This document shows positions 6,914 to 14,157 of a stretch of 19,677 bases of DNA, in pieces. Numbering within the stretch: position 1 is the first letter of the stretch; every line of letters starts with the position of its first letter. Location of the stretch: positions 1 to 19,677 of the forward strand of contig CAMDMH010000003.1 of the NCBI GenBank assembly GCA_945901835.1, given 5' to 3'. The notes under the pieces are model-generated. The model was not told the DNA's origin and made no database searches. It worked only from the letters and a program-made list of their open reading frames with translations. Both the position numbers and the translations under genes were made by a program. This DNA comes from Devosia equisanguinis (GTDB lineage: Bacteria > Pseudomonadota > Alphaproteobacteria > Rhizobiales > Hyphomicrobiaceae).

Positions 6914-7329
6914 AGGCGAAAGCCCGATGGAGGCCCGCGCCAGGAACGTTTTCGCTGAGCGGGTGGTGGTTCGAACCGCAAGAACCACTGTTACGATGGA
7001 CGCGCCAAAGCAACCGGTGACACCCTTGACGGCAGCAAAGCCACACCCCTGCCCGCCCCCGGGTCGTAGTCAGACCCATGAGGCTAGTGCTACTTCAAAA
7101 ACATCGTGAATGAAAGCCCATCGAGACGGACGGAAAGAGGATGCACAGCATTCCGCGCATGCGCTGCTGATGCAGCGGGATCATGCTGGAAATGCTGGAT
7201 AAGATGGGCGCTACACAGTGTTTTTCTGTTGCGCCAGAAGCGAATCGAAAAGCAGTGCCGCAAGCCCCCTTGAGGCGAATTAACGGCGCGTGATGCGCCG
7301 ATGCCACATCGGTTGTCAAAACGCAACCC

Positions 7330-7334
7330 GGAGG
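7330..7334 (+). promoter_or_regulatory. Ribosome binding site of the FAD oxidase
   Basis: GGAGG is followed by ATGGA and then ATG at 7340. This fixes the start and excludes the in-frame upstream ATG at 7301, which would read through the Shine-Dalgarno. Confidence 0.75.
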
Positions 7335-7339
7335 ATGGA

Positions 7340-8776
7340 ATGGCAGAGGCTGGAGTTGAGGTTGGAGCTAAAGGTGCGGAAGCGGCCTCTAGAGTTGATG
7401 CCGATGCCTTGTCGACGGCGCTGGGCGTGCTGAGGCAGCGCTTCGGCGACAGGTTGCAGACCGGGGAGGCGCTGCGGCGTCAGCACGGCCACACACTCAC
7501 GTGGATCGAAAACCAGCCGCCGGACGCCGTTCTGTTCGTCGAGACTGCGGCCGAAGTCTCCGACATCGTCGGCATCGCCGCAACCCACCGCATACCGCTG
7601 ATCCCTTTCGGCGCAGGCACCTCGCTAGAGGGACACGTCAACGCGCCGTCTGGCGGAATCTCTCTCGACTTCTCGCGTATGAACCGGCTGCTGCGCGTCA
7701 ACGAGCGCGACCTGGATTGCGTCGTCGAGCCGGGCATCTCGCGCGCCGAGCTGAACGCGCAGTTGCGCGACACCGGCTTGTTCTTCCCCGTCGACCCCGG
7801 CGCTGAAACGGCGACGCTCGGCGGCATGGCATCCACCCGCGCGTCTGGTACTAGCGCCGTCCGCTACGGCACCATGCGTGAGAACGTGCTCAACGTCACG
7901 GCCGTCATGGCGGATGGCAAGGTCTTCCGGTCCGCGAGTCGCGCGCGAAAGTCGGCCGCCGGCTATGACCTGACCCGGCTGCTTGTCGGCGCCGAAGGCA
8001 CGCTCGGCATCATCACCGAACTGACCGTGCGACTATATGGGGTGCCCGAGGTGATCCTCGCCGCCGTCTGCCGCTTCAAATCGCTAGAAGGCGCGTGTAA
8101 TACGGTCATCCAGGCGATCCAGCTCGGCGGCTTCGGCCTCGCCCGCGTCGAGTTGATCGACGAGATGCAGATTCGCGCGATCAACACCCATTCCAAGACG
8201 AACTTCGCCGAAGCGCCGACGCTGTTTCTCGAATTCCACGGCTCGAAGGCGGCAGCCGATGACGGCATCGCGCAGTTCAAGGAACTGGCCGACACCGAAG
8301 GTGCACTCGATTATCAATGGGCAGAAGCCGAGGCCGACCGCCGCCGTTTGTGGAAGGCGCGCCACGAGGCGTATTTCTCGGTCAAGACGACGTGGCCGGG
8401 CAAGGATGTGCTGGCGACCGATGTTTGCGTGCCGATCTCGAGGCTGGCGGACTGCGTGCTCGAGACCCAGGCCGACATAGCAGCGACCGGCCTGATCGCG
8501 CCGATCGCGGGCCATGCGGGCGACGGAAATTTCCATTGCAGCGTCGTATTGGATGTGCACGACGCAACCGAGCGCAAGAGCGTCGAAGGTTTCCTGAAGC
8601 GCCTCGCCCAACGCGCCCTCGACATGGACGGCACCTGCACCGGCGAACACGGCGTCGGCCAGGGGAAGATGGCCTACCTCTCGGCCGAACACGGTGCTGG
8701 CGTCGATGTGATGCGCCAGATCAAGCACTCGCTCGACCCGCTCGGCATCTTCAACCCCGGCAAGATCGTCCTATGA
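7340..8776 (+). CDS. FAD-linked oxidase, GlcD / D-lactate dehydrogenase (cytochrome) type
   Basis: This 478-residue flavoprotein belongs to the VAO/PCMH superfamily, whose GlcD/LDHD members oxidise D-2-hydroxyacids such as D-lactate or glycolate and pass electrons to a cytochrome or quinone. The FAD-binding half shows PFGAGTSLEG (89-98), a GGMASTRASG stretch (161-170) and GAEGTLGIITE (217-227). The C-terminal half shows the metal-binding HAGDGNFHC (392-400), GEHGVGQGK (435-443) and the terminal DPLGIFNPGKI (466-476). Length and motif order fit D-lactate dehydrogenase (cytochrome, EC 1.1.2.4) better than glycolate oxidase GlcD, which normally has GlcE and GlcF beside it; neither is here. No signal peptide is visible. 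The gene is monocistronic on the plus strand and convergent with the dioxygenase gene across a perfect hairpin. The exact hydroxyacid substrate is unproven. Confidence 0.92.
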   Translation: MAEAGVEVGAKGAEAASRVDADALSTALGVLRQRFGDRLQTGEALRRQHGHTLTWIENQPPDAVLFVETAAEVSDIVGIAATHRIPLIPFGAGTSLEGHVNAPSGGISLDFSRMNRLLRVNERDLDCVVEPGISRAELNAQLRDTGLFFPVDPGAETATLGGMASTRASGTSAVRYGTMRENVLNVTAVMADGKVFRSASRARKSAAGYDLTRLLVGAEGTLGIITELTVRLYGVPEVILAAVCRFKSLEGACNTVIQAIQLGGFGLARVELIDEMQIRAINTHSKTNFAEAPTLFLEFHGSKAAADDGIAQFKELADTEGALDYQWAEAEADRRRLWKARHEAYFSVKTTWPGKDVLATDVCVPISRLADCVLETQADIAATGLIAPIAGHAGDGNFHCSVVLDVHDATERKSVEGFLKRLAQRALDMDGTCTGEHGVGQGKMAYLSAEHGAGVDVMRQIKHSLDPLGIFNPGKIVL

Positions 8777-8780
8777 ATAA

Positions 8781-8807
8781 GGTGTCAGACCCTCTGGGTC
8801 TGACACC
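8781..8807. terminator. Perfect 12-bp-stem hairpin between convergent genes
   Basis: GGTGTCAGACCC-TCT-GGGTCTGACACC is a perfect inverted repeat with a 3-base loop, 4 bp after the oxidase stop and 13 bp before the dioxygenase stop. It is symmetric and could end transcripts from both sides, although neither strand has a T-run. Its core recurs at 5473-5489, so it is also a dispersed repeat candidate. Confidence 0.65.
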
Positions 8808-8820
8808 AGATACCGAGTAG

Positions 8821-9786
8821 TTACTCCGCCGCGCCCTTGAGGCCCTGCGCCAGCCCCTTGGCGATCACCTCTTCGCAGCGCTGGTTGCGCTCTTCGACGG
8901 CTTTGCCCTTCATCGCTTCGCGGAAGCCGGGCCGGAACTCGGTGGCCATCTCCCAGCGGCAGGGACGCGGGAAAGCGGTCGCCCAGTAGTCGGCGCCGTG
9001 CCACTCGTACTTGTCGTCCTTCACCTGCTCCATACCCGTGGTATATTCGGTTACGAAGCCGTTGGGCTCGACGAAGTAAGCGAATACGTTGTCGCCGGGG
9101 CCGTGACGGCCGACGCCCCAGCCCATCTCGAAGCCCGACTTCTTCATGCGTCCCGTGCCGCGCATCAGCCCGTCCATGTTCGGCAACTCGTACGCCATGT
9201 GATTGAGGCAGGCGCCCTCTGAGCGCGCGACGGCGATCGAATGGTGATCCTCGCAGCAGCGCAGGAAATCCATGAAGTCGGTCGTGTCGGACATGCGGAA
9301 TCCCAGCACGTCGCGATAGAAGGCGATTTGCTCGTCGTACTTCGCCGCATTGAGGACGACGTGGCTCAGCCGCTCCGGCTTGGACGCGTCCTGCTCGTGA
9401 TCGCCATGCTCGGCGACGCCAGCCGCGATGTTGACGCGCTGCCCTTCGGGCGACTGCAGCGAGAAGCCGTATCCGCCGCCGCCGATCTTGGACAACTCGT
9501 GCGGCGCCTCCAGAACCGTCGCAGCCAAAGCCTTTGCCTGAGCGTGCAGCGCATCGACGTCGGCTCGCGATTTCGCACCGAGCGTGATGGAAGCCAGCTT
9601 GGAGCGCGACGCCTGGTGGAGCGCCAGAACGTGATGGTCCTTGCCGGTCGCGCGCATGAAAACCGAGCCGTTCTCGCGGGCGACTTCCTTCAGGCCCCAC
9701 TGCGCTTCATAGAACGCCTTGGTGGCCTCCAGGTCGCGCACGGCCAGATCTACGCTCCTGATCCCGTAAGCACTCGTCTGCGCCAT
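8821..9786 (-). CDS. VOC-family extradiol ring-cleavage dioxygenase-like protein
   Basis: The 321-residue protein has two vicinal-oxygen-chelate modules, about 7-125 and 138-252, as in type I extradiol dioxygenases that open catechol-type rings with Fe(II). The second module keeps the expected metal triad: His142 in LSHVVLN, His196 in LNHMAYEL and Glu247 in VTEYTTG. FYRDVLGF (156-163) is the typical module start. The last ~70 residues, after the glutamate, form a tail with several Trp and charged residues that is longer than in minimal members. The start ATG 9786 has GAGGAG about 6 bases upstream. The gene is co-directional with the peroxiredoxin gene 132 bp upstream. The triad supports metal-dependent ring cleavage, but some VOC proteins with this layout act on other substrates, so the substrate is open. 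Confidence 0.88.
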   Translation of the reverse strand: MAQTSAYGIRSVDLAVRDLEATKAFYEAQWGLKEVARENGSVFMRATGKDHHVLALHQASRSKLASITLGAKSRADVDALHAQAKALAATVLEAPHELSKIGGGGYGFSLQSPEGQRVNIAAGVAEHGDHEQDASKPERLSHVVLNAAKYDEQIAFYRDVLGFRMSDTTDFMDFLRCCEDHHSIAVARSEGACLNHMAYELPNMDGLMRGTGRMKKSGFEMGWGVGRHGPGDNVFAYFVEPNGFVTEYTTGMEQVKDDKYEWHGADYWATAFPRPCRWEMATEFRPGFREAMKGKAVEERNQRCEEVIAKGLAQGLKGAAE

Positions 9787-9876
9787 GGCTGTCTCCTCTT
9801 CTCTGCTGTGATTTGACGTGCATTTAAGCAGAGATGCGGCCCCTGGCCAACAGGCTGTTCGTGCCGCTCTTGGTGA

Positions 9877-9901
9877 CCGGGCAGGAGATCGGCCTGCCCG
9901 G
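9877..9901. terminator. Hairpin downstream of the peroxiredoxin gene
   Basis: CCGGGCAGG (9877-9885) pairs perfectly with CCTGCCCGG (9893-9901) over a 7-base loop, 17 bp beyond the peroxiredoxin stop on the minus strand. There is no T-run after the stem, so it may be a weak or factor-dependent terminator. Confidence 0.45.
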
Positions 9902-9918
9902 AGAGGCGTTCGCTCGGG

Positions 9919-10578
9919 TCAGCCCTTCGGCTGGGCCGTCGTCCGCAGATAGGGTTTCAGCGTCTTGAAGCCCGGGAACTTCACCTTGGCTTCTTCGTCG
10001 GAAACGGCCGTCGTGATGATCACGTCCTCGCCCTGCTTCCAATTCGCCGGCGTCGCGACCTTGTGCTTGGCCGTGAGCTGCAAGCTGTCGAGGACGCGCA
10101 GCACCTCGTCGAAGTTGCGCCCGGTCGCCATGGGATAGGCGATGATCAGCTTCACCTGCTTGTCCGGGCCGATGATGAAGACGTTGCGGACGGTCTGATT
10201 GTCGGCGGGCGTACGGCTCGCGGGATCACCCGACGCGCTGGCGGGGAGCATGCCGTAGAGCTTCGAAACTTTGAGATCCGTATCGCCGATCATCGGATAA
10301 TTCGGCGCCGTGCCTTGTGTCTCCTTGATGTCGAGGGCCCACTTGGCGTGGTTCGCGACGTCGTCGACGCTGAGGCCGATCAGCTTGGTGTTGCGGCGGT
10401 CGAACTCGGGCTTCATTTTCGCCATCTGCCCCAGCTCGGTGGTGCACACCGGAGTGAAGTCCTTCGGATGCGAGAACAGCACCACCCACGAACTGCCGAT
10501 GTAGTCGTGGAAACGGATCTTGCCTTCCGTCGTTTGTGCTTCGAAGTCCGGTGCGGTGCTGCCGATCGAGAGTGTCAT
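9919..10578 (-). CDS. 1-Cys peroxiredoxin (Prx6-type)
   Basis: The 219-residue protein reduces hydrogen peroxide and organic hydroperoxides in the cytoplasm. The AhpC/TSA core carries the peroxidatic site FTPVCTTE, with Cys45 the only cysteine in the protein, which is the mark of the 1-Cys (Prx6) class. The extended C-terminal domain (about 170-219), with KVATPANWKQGEDVII and the final LKPYLRTT segment, is also typical of that class. The length is normal. The start ATG 10578 is preceded by a GAGAGAGAT stretch that can serve as Shine-Dalgarno. With no resolving cysteine, an external thiol reductant is needed; no thioredoxin or glutaredoxin gene is adjacent. The gene lies upstream of the dioxygenase-like gene on the same strand, with a hairpin between them, so separate transcripts are more likely than an operon. 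Confidence 0.95.
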   Translation of the reverse strand: MTLSIGSTAPDFEAQTTEGKIRFHDYIGSSWVVLFSHPKDFTPVCTTELGQMAKMKPEFDRRNTKLIGLSVDDVANHAKWALDIKETQGTAPNYPMIGDTDLKVSKLYGMLPASASGDPASRTPADNQTVRNVFIIGPDKQVKLIIAYPMATGRNFDEVLRVLDSLQLTAKHKVATPANWKQGEDVIITTAVSDEEAKVKFPGFKTLKPYLRTTAQPKG

Positions 10579-10890
10579 GATCTCTCTCTCTTCGTTTGGG
10601 CGTGTTTTCAGCCGATGTGCCTGGTGCAGGCTTACATAGGGCTGGTGACATCCGAATCATGCCCATGCCGGCCACGCGCCCGGCGAGACCTGACGCTGCC
10701 GCTCAGCCTTCAGCGCCAATGAGTGCGGCTGGACCCCAGGTGCATCACGGATATAGAATTCCAAGAAAACCAGATAAGCGTGCCGAATGGGCGAAATAAA
10801 AATCTTCTTTCGGCCGAAATTTCCGATTTCTTCTCCCGTGGCGGAACCTTCCGGCCTGTACGCGGAATGATCTGGAGCAGGTGGGGACGC
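10579..10890. other. 312-bp gap with an AT-rich patch
   Basis: This lies between the start of the peroxiredoxin gene and the stop of the ABC permease gene, both on the minus strand, so it should hold the permease terminator and the peroxiredoxin promoter. Positions about 10745-10835 are markedly AT-richer than the rest of the window. They include the palindrome TTTCGGCCGAAA (10808-10819), which on the reverse strand is followed by AGAAGATTTTTATTT. A hairpin GCAGGTGGG/CCTACCTGC (10877-10898, one G-T pair) overlaps the permease stop codon. No gene is seen. Confidence 0.55.
10793..10819 (-). terminator. Possible terminator of the ABC permease operon
   Basis: On the reverse strand TTTCGGCCGAAA (4-bp stem with 4-base loop, or a full palindrome) is followed by AGAAGA and then TTTTTATTT. 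The T-run is good but the stem is short, so this is only a candidate. Confidence 0.3.
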
Positions 10891-12729
10891 CTACCTGCGA
10901 GCCGCACCTGACTTCTCTGCCAGCGCGGCCACGTCGATCTTGACTTGGGCGTCGCTCGCTTCTTCCTCCACGCCGTCGCTGTTGTAGCGGTTGATCGCGC
11001 GGCGCTCGAGCATGCGCAGGAGGGCGACAATGACGAGCAGCGGCACGATCTGAACGATGCCGAGGGCGGAGATTGCGCCGTAGCTGCCGCCCTCCTCCCA
11101 CATCGTCAGCGCGATCGTGCCGAGCACGTGCGTGCCAGGCCCGATCAGGAATACCGACGAGCCCAGTTCGCGTACCGCCAGCACGAATATGTAGAGCCAC
11201 GCCGAGATCATGACCGGCGCCAGCAGTGGCAGCAGCACGCGCGTGAAGACCTGATACGGGCGTGCGCCGGCCACGCCCGCCGCTTCCTCGAGTTCCTTGT
11301 GGATCTGCGCGATGCCGCTCGCCGCAAACCGCATCCCATAGGGCAGGTAGATCGTGACGTATGCCACGAGCAGGATCCAGATCGTATTGTAGATGGGGAT
11401 CCACGGCATCATCAGGTAGGCGAACAGCACGCTCGCGCCCACGATCACGCCCGGCACCGCGATCGAACTCGACGCCAGCGCATCGACCATCCAGCCCCAC
11501 GACGTGCCGCCGCGATGCGCGATCCAGGCCGAAATGAACGTCAGTGTTACGACCACCGTCGCGGCCATCGCGCCGAGCAACAGCGAAGTCTTCACCGCGT
11601 GCAGGAATATCGGATAGTGGAAGATGAAGTCGTAGTTGTGCAGCGTAATGCTGTCCGTCGTCGGCATGAACGGAATGGCGACGGACTTGTAGAGCGATTG
11701 CCAGCCGAGCGTCAGCAGCGGCAACCCGAGCGTCGCCACGTACATCAGCCCGATGGCGATCGCGACCGGCCAGCGCCACGGTCCCAGGTTCATCGGCACG
11801 GGCTTATAGCCCTTGCCGGTGATCGTGGCGAATGCTTCGGCGTTGCGCGTCGCGCGCGAATAGAGCCACACGGCCACCATGCAGATCACCAGCAGCGTGA
11901 TCGACAGTGCGCTGGCGAGGCCGAATTGCACGGTCGAACCCGTGATCGCTCGTTGGATGTCCGTGGTGAACACCTCGATCCGCGCTGGATTGCCGATCAG
12001 GCGCGGCACCTCGTAGGATTCCATTCCGCGAATGAACAGCAGCAGTAGCGTCGACAGGATCGCTGGCCGCAACAGCGGCAGCGTCACGCGAAACAGCGTC
12101 GACCACGAGCGGGCGCCGGACATTGCCGCCGCTTCTTCCATGCGGGTGTCGAGCGATCGCATCGCCGGCGCGAGCAGCAGGTACGCGAGCGGGAAATAGT
12201 GGCTCGACAGCGCCCAGATCATGCCGCCCATCGAGTAGATGTTGAGCACCCAGGCGGGGCCCAGGGTCTGCTTGATGAGGGTATTCAACCAGCCGATGTT
12301 GGGCGACAGCGTCAGCATCCACGCCATGGTCGTCAGCAGGCCGGGGATCGCGAACGACATTAGGGCGAGCGAGTGCCAGAGTTCCCGACCCGGTGCGTCG
12401 GTGCGCTCCACCACCCAGGCGACGGCGAGACCCAGAACGAACGTCGCGAACGAAGTTCCGACCGCGAACACGAGCGAGTTGAGGAACAGCCGGTAGAGGT
12501 GCGGGCTGGTGTAGGCGGCGACGAAATTTTCGAGCGTGAATGCGCCGGGCCCATAGGGCGTATCCTCGGCGAACGCCGTGTAGATCAGTGCCGCCACCGG
12601 CACCAGCACGAACCACGCGATGATGGCCGCGCATACGATCAGCGCGAACGTCGACGCCGGCGGCCACCGCAGCCACTGTTTCCGAGGCGCGGGCGCGGTC
12701 GTGTCGATGTTGTCGTCTGCGATCGCCAA
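10891..12729 (-). CDS. ABC transporter permease with two fused transmembrane domains (FbpB-like)
   Basis: The 612-residue protein holds two BPD_transp_1 domains in one chain, as in FbpB/SfuB-type permeases for iron and related small solutes. Each half has about six helices and one ATPase-contact EAA loop: MEEAAAMSGARSWSTLFRV (197-215) and LEEAAGVAGARPYQVFTRV (480-498). It would form the inner-membrane channel of an importer fed by the binding protein encoded upstream. The frame is open upstream to an ATG at 12843, but those 38 codons translate a palindromic repeat. TTG 12729 has AGGAGG 8 bases upstream and is the better start. No ATPase gene is next to it, which is unusual because FbpABC-type operons normally end with one; a separate ATPase must serve this system. 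The substrate class is inferred from family only. Confidence 0.9.
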   Translation of the reverse strand: MAIADDNIDTTAPAPRKQWLRWPPASTFALIVCAAIIAWFVLVPVAALIYTAFAEDTPYGPGAFTLENFVAAYTSPHLYRLFLNSLVFAVGTSFATFVLGLAVAWVVERTDAPGRELWHSLALMSFAIPGLLTTMAWMLTLSPNIGWLNTLIKQTLGPAWVLNIYSMGGMIWALSSHYFPLAYLLLAPAMRSLDTRMEEAAAMSGARSWSTLFRVTLPLLRPAILSTLLLLFIRGMESYEVPRLIGNPARIEVFTTDIQRAITGSTVQFGLASALSITLLVICMVAVWLYSRATRNAEAFATITGKGYKPVPMNLGPWRWPVAIAIGLMYVATLGLPLLTLGWQSLYKSVAIPFMPTTDSITLHNYDFIFHYPIFLHAVKTSLLLGAMAATVVVTLTFISAWIAHRGGTSWGWMVDALASSSIAVPGVIVGASVLFAYLMMPWIPIYNTIWILLVAYVTIYLPYGMRFAASGIAQIHKELEEAAGVAGARPYQVFTRVLLPLLAPVMISAWLYIFVLAVRELGSSVFLIGPGTHVLGTIALTMWEEGGSYGAISALGIVQIVPLLVIVALLRMLERRAINRYNSDGVEEEASDAQVKIDVAALAEKSGAARR

Positions 12730-12737
12730 GTCTTGCG

Positions 12738-12743
12738 CCTCCT
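12738..12743 (-). promoter_or_regulatory. Ribosome binding site deciding the permease TTG start
   Basis: On the reverse strand AGGAGG is followed by eight bases and TTG at 12729. It lies just outside the palindromic element at 12752-12853, which fits translation starting downstream of that element. Confidence 0.6.
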
Positions 12744-12751
12744 GAACCGAC

Positions 12752-12853
12752 GGTCCCCCTCCCCTTGTGGGGAGGGGGTAGGGGCGGGGGAGGCTAAGGC
12801 GCTGCGTTTGCGGCTCCACCCCACCCCCGTCCCTCCCCATCAAGGGGAGGGGA
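12752..12853. repeat. ~102-bp C/G-skewed palindromic element, copy 1
   Basis: The left end is a perfect hairpin: CCCCCTCCCC (12755-12764), loop TTGT, GGGGAGGGGG (12769-12778). The right end is a second one: CCCTCCCC (12831-12838), loop ATCAA, GGGGAGGG (12844-12851). G-rich 12781-12790 and C-rich 12819-12828 can also pair imperfectly, so the whole unit is a nested palindrome. It fills the junction between the binding-protein stop (12857) and the permease ribosome binding site. A second copy lies at 15096-15201. Confidence 0.85.
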
Positions 12854-12856
12854 GGC

Positions 12857-13921
12857 TCACCTTTTCCGGAACGTCTCGTCGAACACCTTGCTCCACTTCC
12901 GCCCTTCCTCGGGCGTCGGCATCGTCGTGATGATCTTCGCCTTGAGGACGGGATCGAGAATGCCTTTCGGGTTCATTTCGACGTCGTCGCGCGTCGGCAG
13001 TCGTCCGAACTGGGCCAGATGCTGCTGTGACTCGCGGCTGAGCATGAAGTTGGCCGCCACCCTCGCCGCGTTCGGATTGGGCGAGTTCGTCGAGATGCCG
13101 AGCTGGCCGTATTGCTGCGACACCGGATCGAGCACCCAGAAGTCCGTGGGCTGCCCGGCGAGCTTTACGTTCAATGTCAGGTTCAGGAAGTTGTTGAGCG
13201 CGATCCAGTACTCGCCCGAGCCGACGGCCCGCGCCAACGCCAGATGTCCCTGGATGATGATGGGCTTCAGCGTGTCGACGATCTCCCCCATCAGCTTCTT
13301 GGCTTCGGCCTCGCCGTAGTGCTCGTAAATCGTCGCGAGCCACGTCTCGTCGTTGACGTCGATGGCCACCTTGCCGGCCCACTGCGGCCGCTTGGCGAAC
13401 TCGGCGTAAGTCTTTGGCAGCTCCTCCCGCTTCACGAACTTGGTGTTGTAGGCGGGGGTGTTGTAGTTCGTGTAGACGCCGAACCAGCGCTGGTCCTTCG
13501 CGCGCGCGGCGGCACGGATGTTCTTGGCTTCCGGTGGATCGTATGCTGTGATGATGTCGGGCGGCAGTTGCTGCACGCTCGCAGTTTGCACGATGTCCCA
13601 GGCCTTCTGACGTGCGCGATGCTCGATCGCGATGCGCGCGTTGAGCTGGACGTCCGAGCCTCGGATGTAGCTGACCTTGATGCCGGTGTCGGCCTCGAAG
13701 ATCTTGAACCAGGGCAGCCCTTCGGTCTCGTTGGTCGACGAGTAGACGACGAGCTGTCCCTCCTTCTTGGCCGCCTCGACCAGCTTGGGATCGAGCTGGG
13801 CGAGCCACGAAGGCGGCTTCTTGTTGTCCTGGGCGGAGGCTGTGCCGCTGAGGCCGGCCAAAAGCAGCATCGCCACCATCCCGGCGGCCAGACTGCGAAC
13901 GATGTGGTGGCTCGAGTTCAT
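12857..13921 (-). CDS. ABC transporter periplasmic solute-binding protein (SBP_bac_6/FbpA-like)
   Basis: The 354-residue protein starts with a signal peptide (1-30, cleavage after ASA, before Gln31). The mature part resembles the Fe(III)/thiosulfate-type extracellular binding proteins: LVVYSSTNE in the first strand, YTNYNTPAYNTKF around 150-165 and the C-terminal region GRLPTRDDVEMNPKG. Several tyrosines are in the area where iron-binding members place ligands, but I cannot confirm an iron site; relatives bind other small organic or inorganic ions. The start ATG 13921 has GGAGG 11 bases upstream and is followed directly by the signal peptide. The gene leads a minus-strand operon with the fused permease and is divergent from the molybdenum hydroxylase operon, which may hint at a shared substrate or regulator. 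This last point is an inference. Confidence 0.9.
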   Translation of the reverse strand: MNSSHHIVRSLAAGMVAMLLLAGLSGTASAQDNKKPPSWLAQLDPKLVEAAKKEGQLVVYSSTNETEGLPWFKIFEADTGIKVSYIRGSDVQLNARIAIEHRARQKAWDIVQTASVQQLPPDIITAYDPPEAKNIRAAARAKDQRWFGVYTNYNTPAYNTKFVKREELPKTYAEFAKRPQWAGKVAIDVNDETWLATIYEHYGEAEAKKLMGEIVDTLKPIIIQGHLALARAVGSGEYWIALNNFLNLTLNVKLAGQPTDFWVLDPVSQQYGQLGISTNSPNPNAARVAANFMLSRESQQHLAQFGRLPTRDDVEMNPKGILDPVLKAKIITTMPTPEEGRKWSKVFDETFRKR

Positions 13922-14078
13922 GACGGAACGATCCTCCCTGCAGGGCCACGAATGAGAGGCCCGAGACGGCTGCTTTTCTTCTTGAGCCGATAATTAGCTT
14001 CCGCGCGGCATAGTGTCCACGGGACTGAAGGCATAGTTCGACGTCTCGTACCGCCCTCTCGCCCCTCTGCCACCCGTC

Positions 14079-14105
14079 TTGACAGTCGCGAGGCCTTACT
14101 ATCGT
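14079..14105 (+). promoter_or_regulatory. Candidate promoter of the molybdenum-hydroxylase operon
   Basis: TTGACA at 14079-14084 matches the sigma-70 -35 box exactly. The best -10 candidate, TATCGT at 14100-14105, has a spacing of 15, shorter than ideal. Judged by eye only. Confidence 0.35.
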
Positions 14106-14142
14106 AATCGTCGCAGACTACATCAGCAGCGATCTCCTCATG

Positions 14143-14157
14143 TGAAACGCGGTTTCA
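14143..14157. promoter_or_regulatory. TGAAAC-N3-GTTTCA inverted repeat, possible operator
   Basis: A perfect 6-bp inverted repeat around GCG lies 67-81 bp upstream of the FAD-subunit start and about 40 bp downstream of the candidate -10. This is the position expected for a repressor site controlling this operon or the divergent one. Confidence 0.4.

Larger units (their letters stand above)
6862..7339. other. 478-bp divergent intergenic region
   Basis: It separates the divergently transcribed repeat-protein and FAD-oxidase genes and must hold both promoters. Visible structure: the perfect 10-bp palindrome TACTCGAGTA (6904-6913), 43-52 bp upstream of the minus-strand start; a hairpin with an internal loop around a TGTTTTT loop (7207-7235); and a small hairpin CGGCGC/GCGCCG (7284-7300) about 40 bp before the oxidase start. 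No convincing small gene is seen. Confidence 0.6.

Noticed and set aside
6961..6985. GGTTCGAACC resembling a tRNA T-arm
   Set aside because: The flanks do not form the 5-bp T stem, and no anticodon, D arm or acceptor stem can be folded around it.
5587..7020. 477-codon plus-strand open frame
   Set aside because: It is antisense to the signal-peptide-bearing repeat protein, and its Asp/Val/Arg-rich product matches no family; it is a GC-skew shadow.
10745..11779. 344-codon minus-strand frame overlapping the permease
   Set aside because: It is in another frame of the same strand within the fused permease and is Arg/Ala/Asp-rich without recognisable motifs.
12752..12853. Simple rho-independent terminator between binding protein and permease
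   Set aside because: There is no T-run, the structure has two hairpin ends, and a matching copy occurs in another operon, so a repeat element is the better reading.
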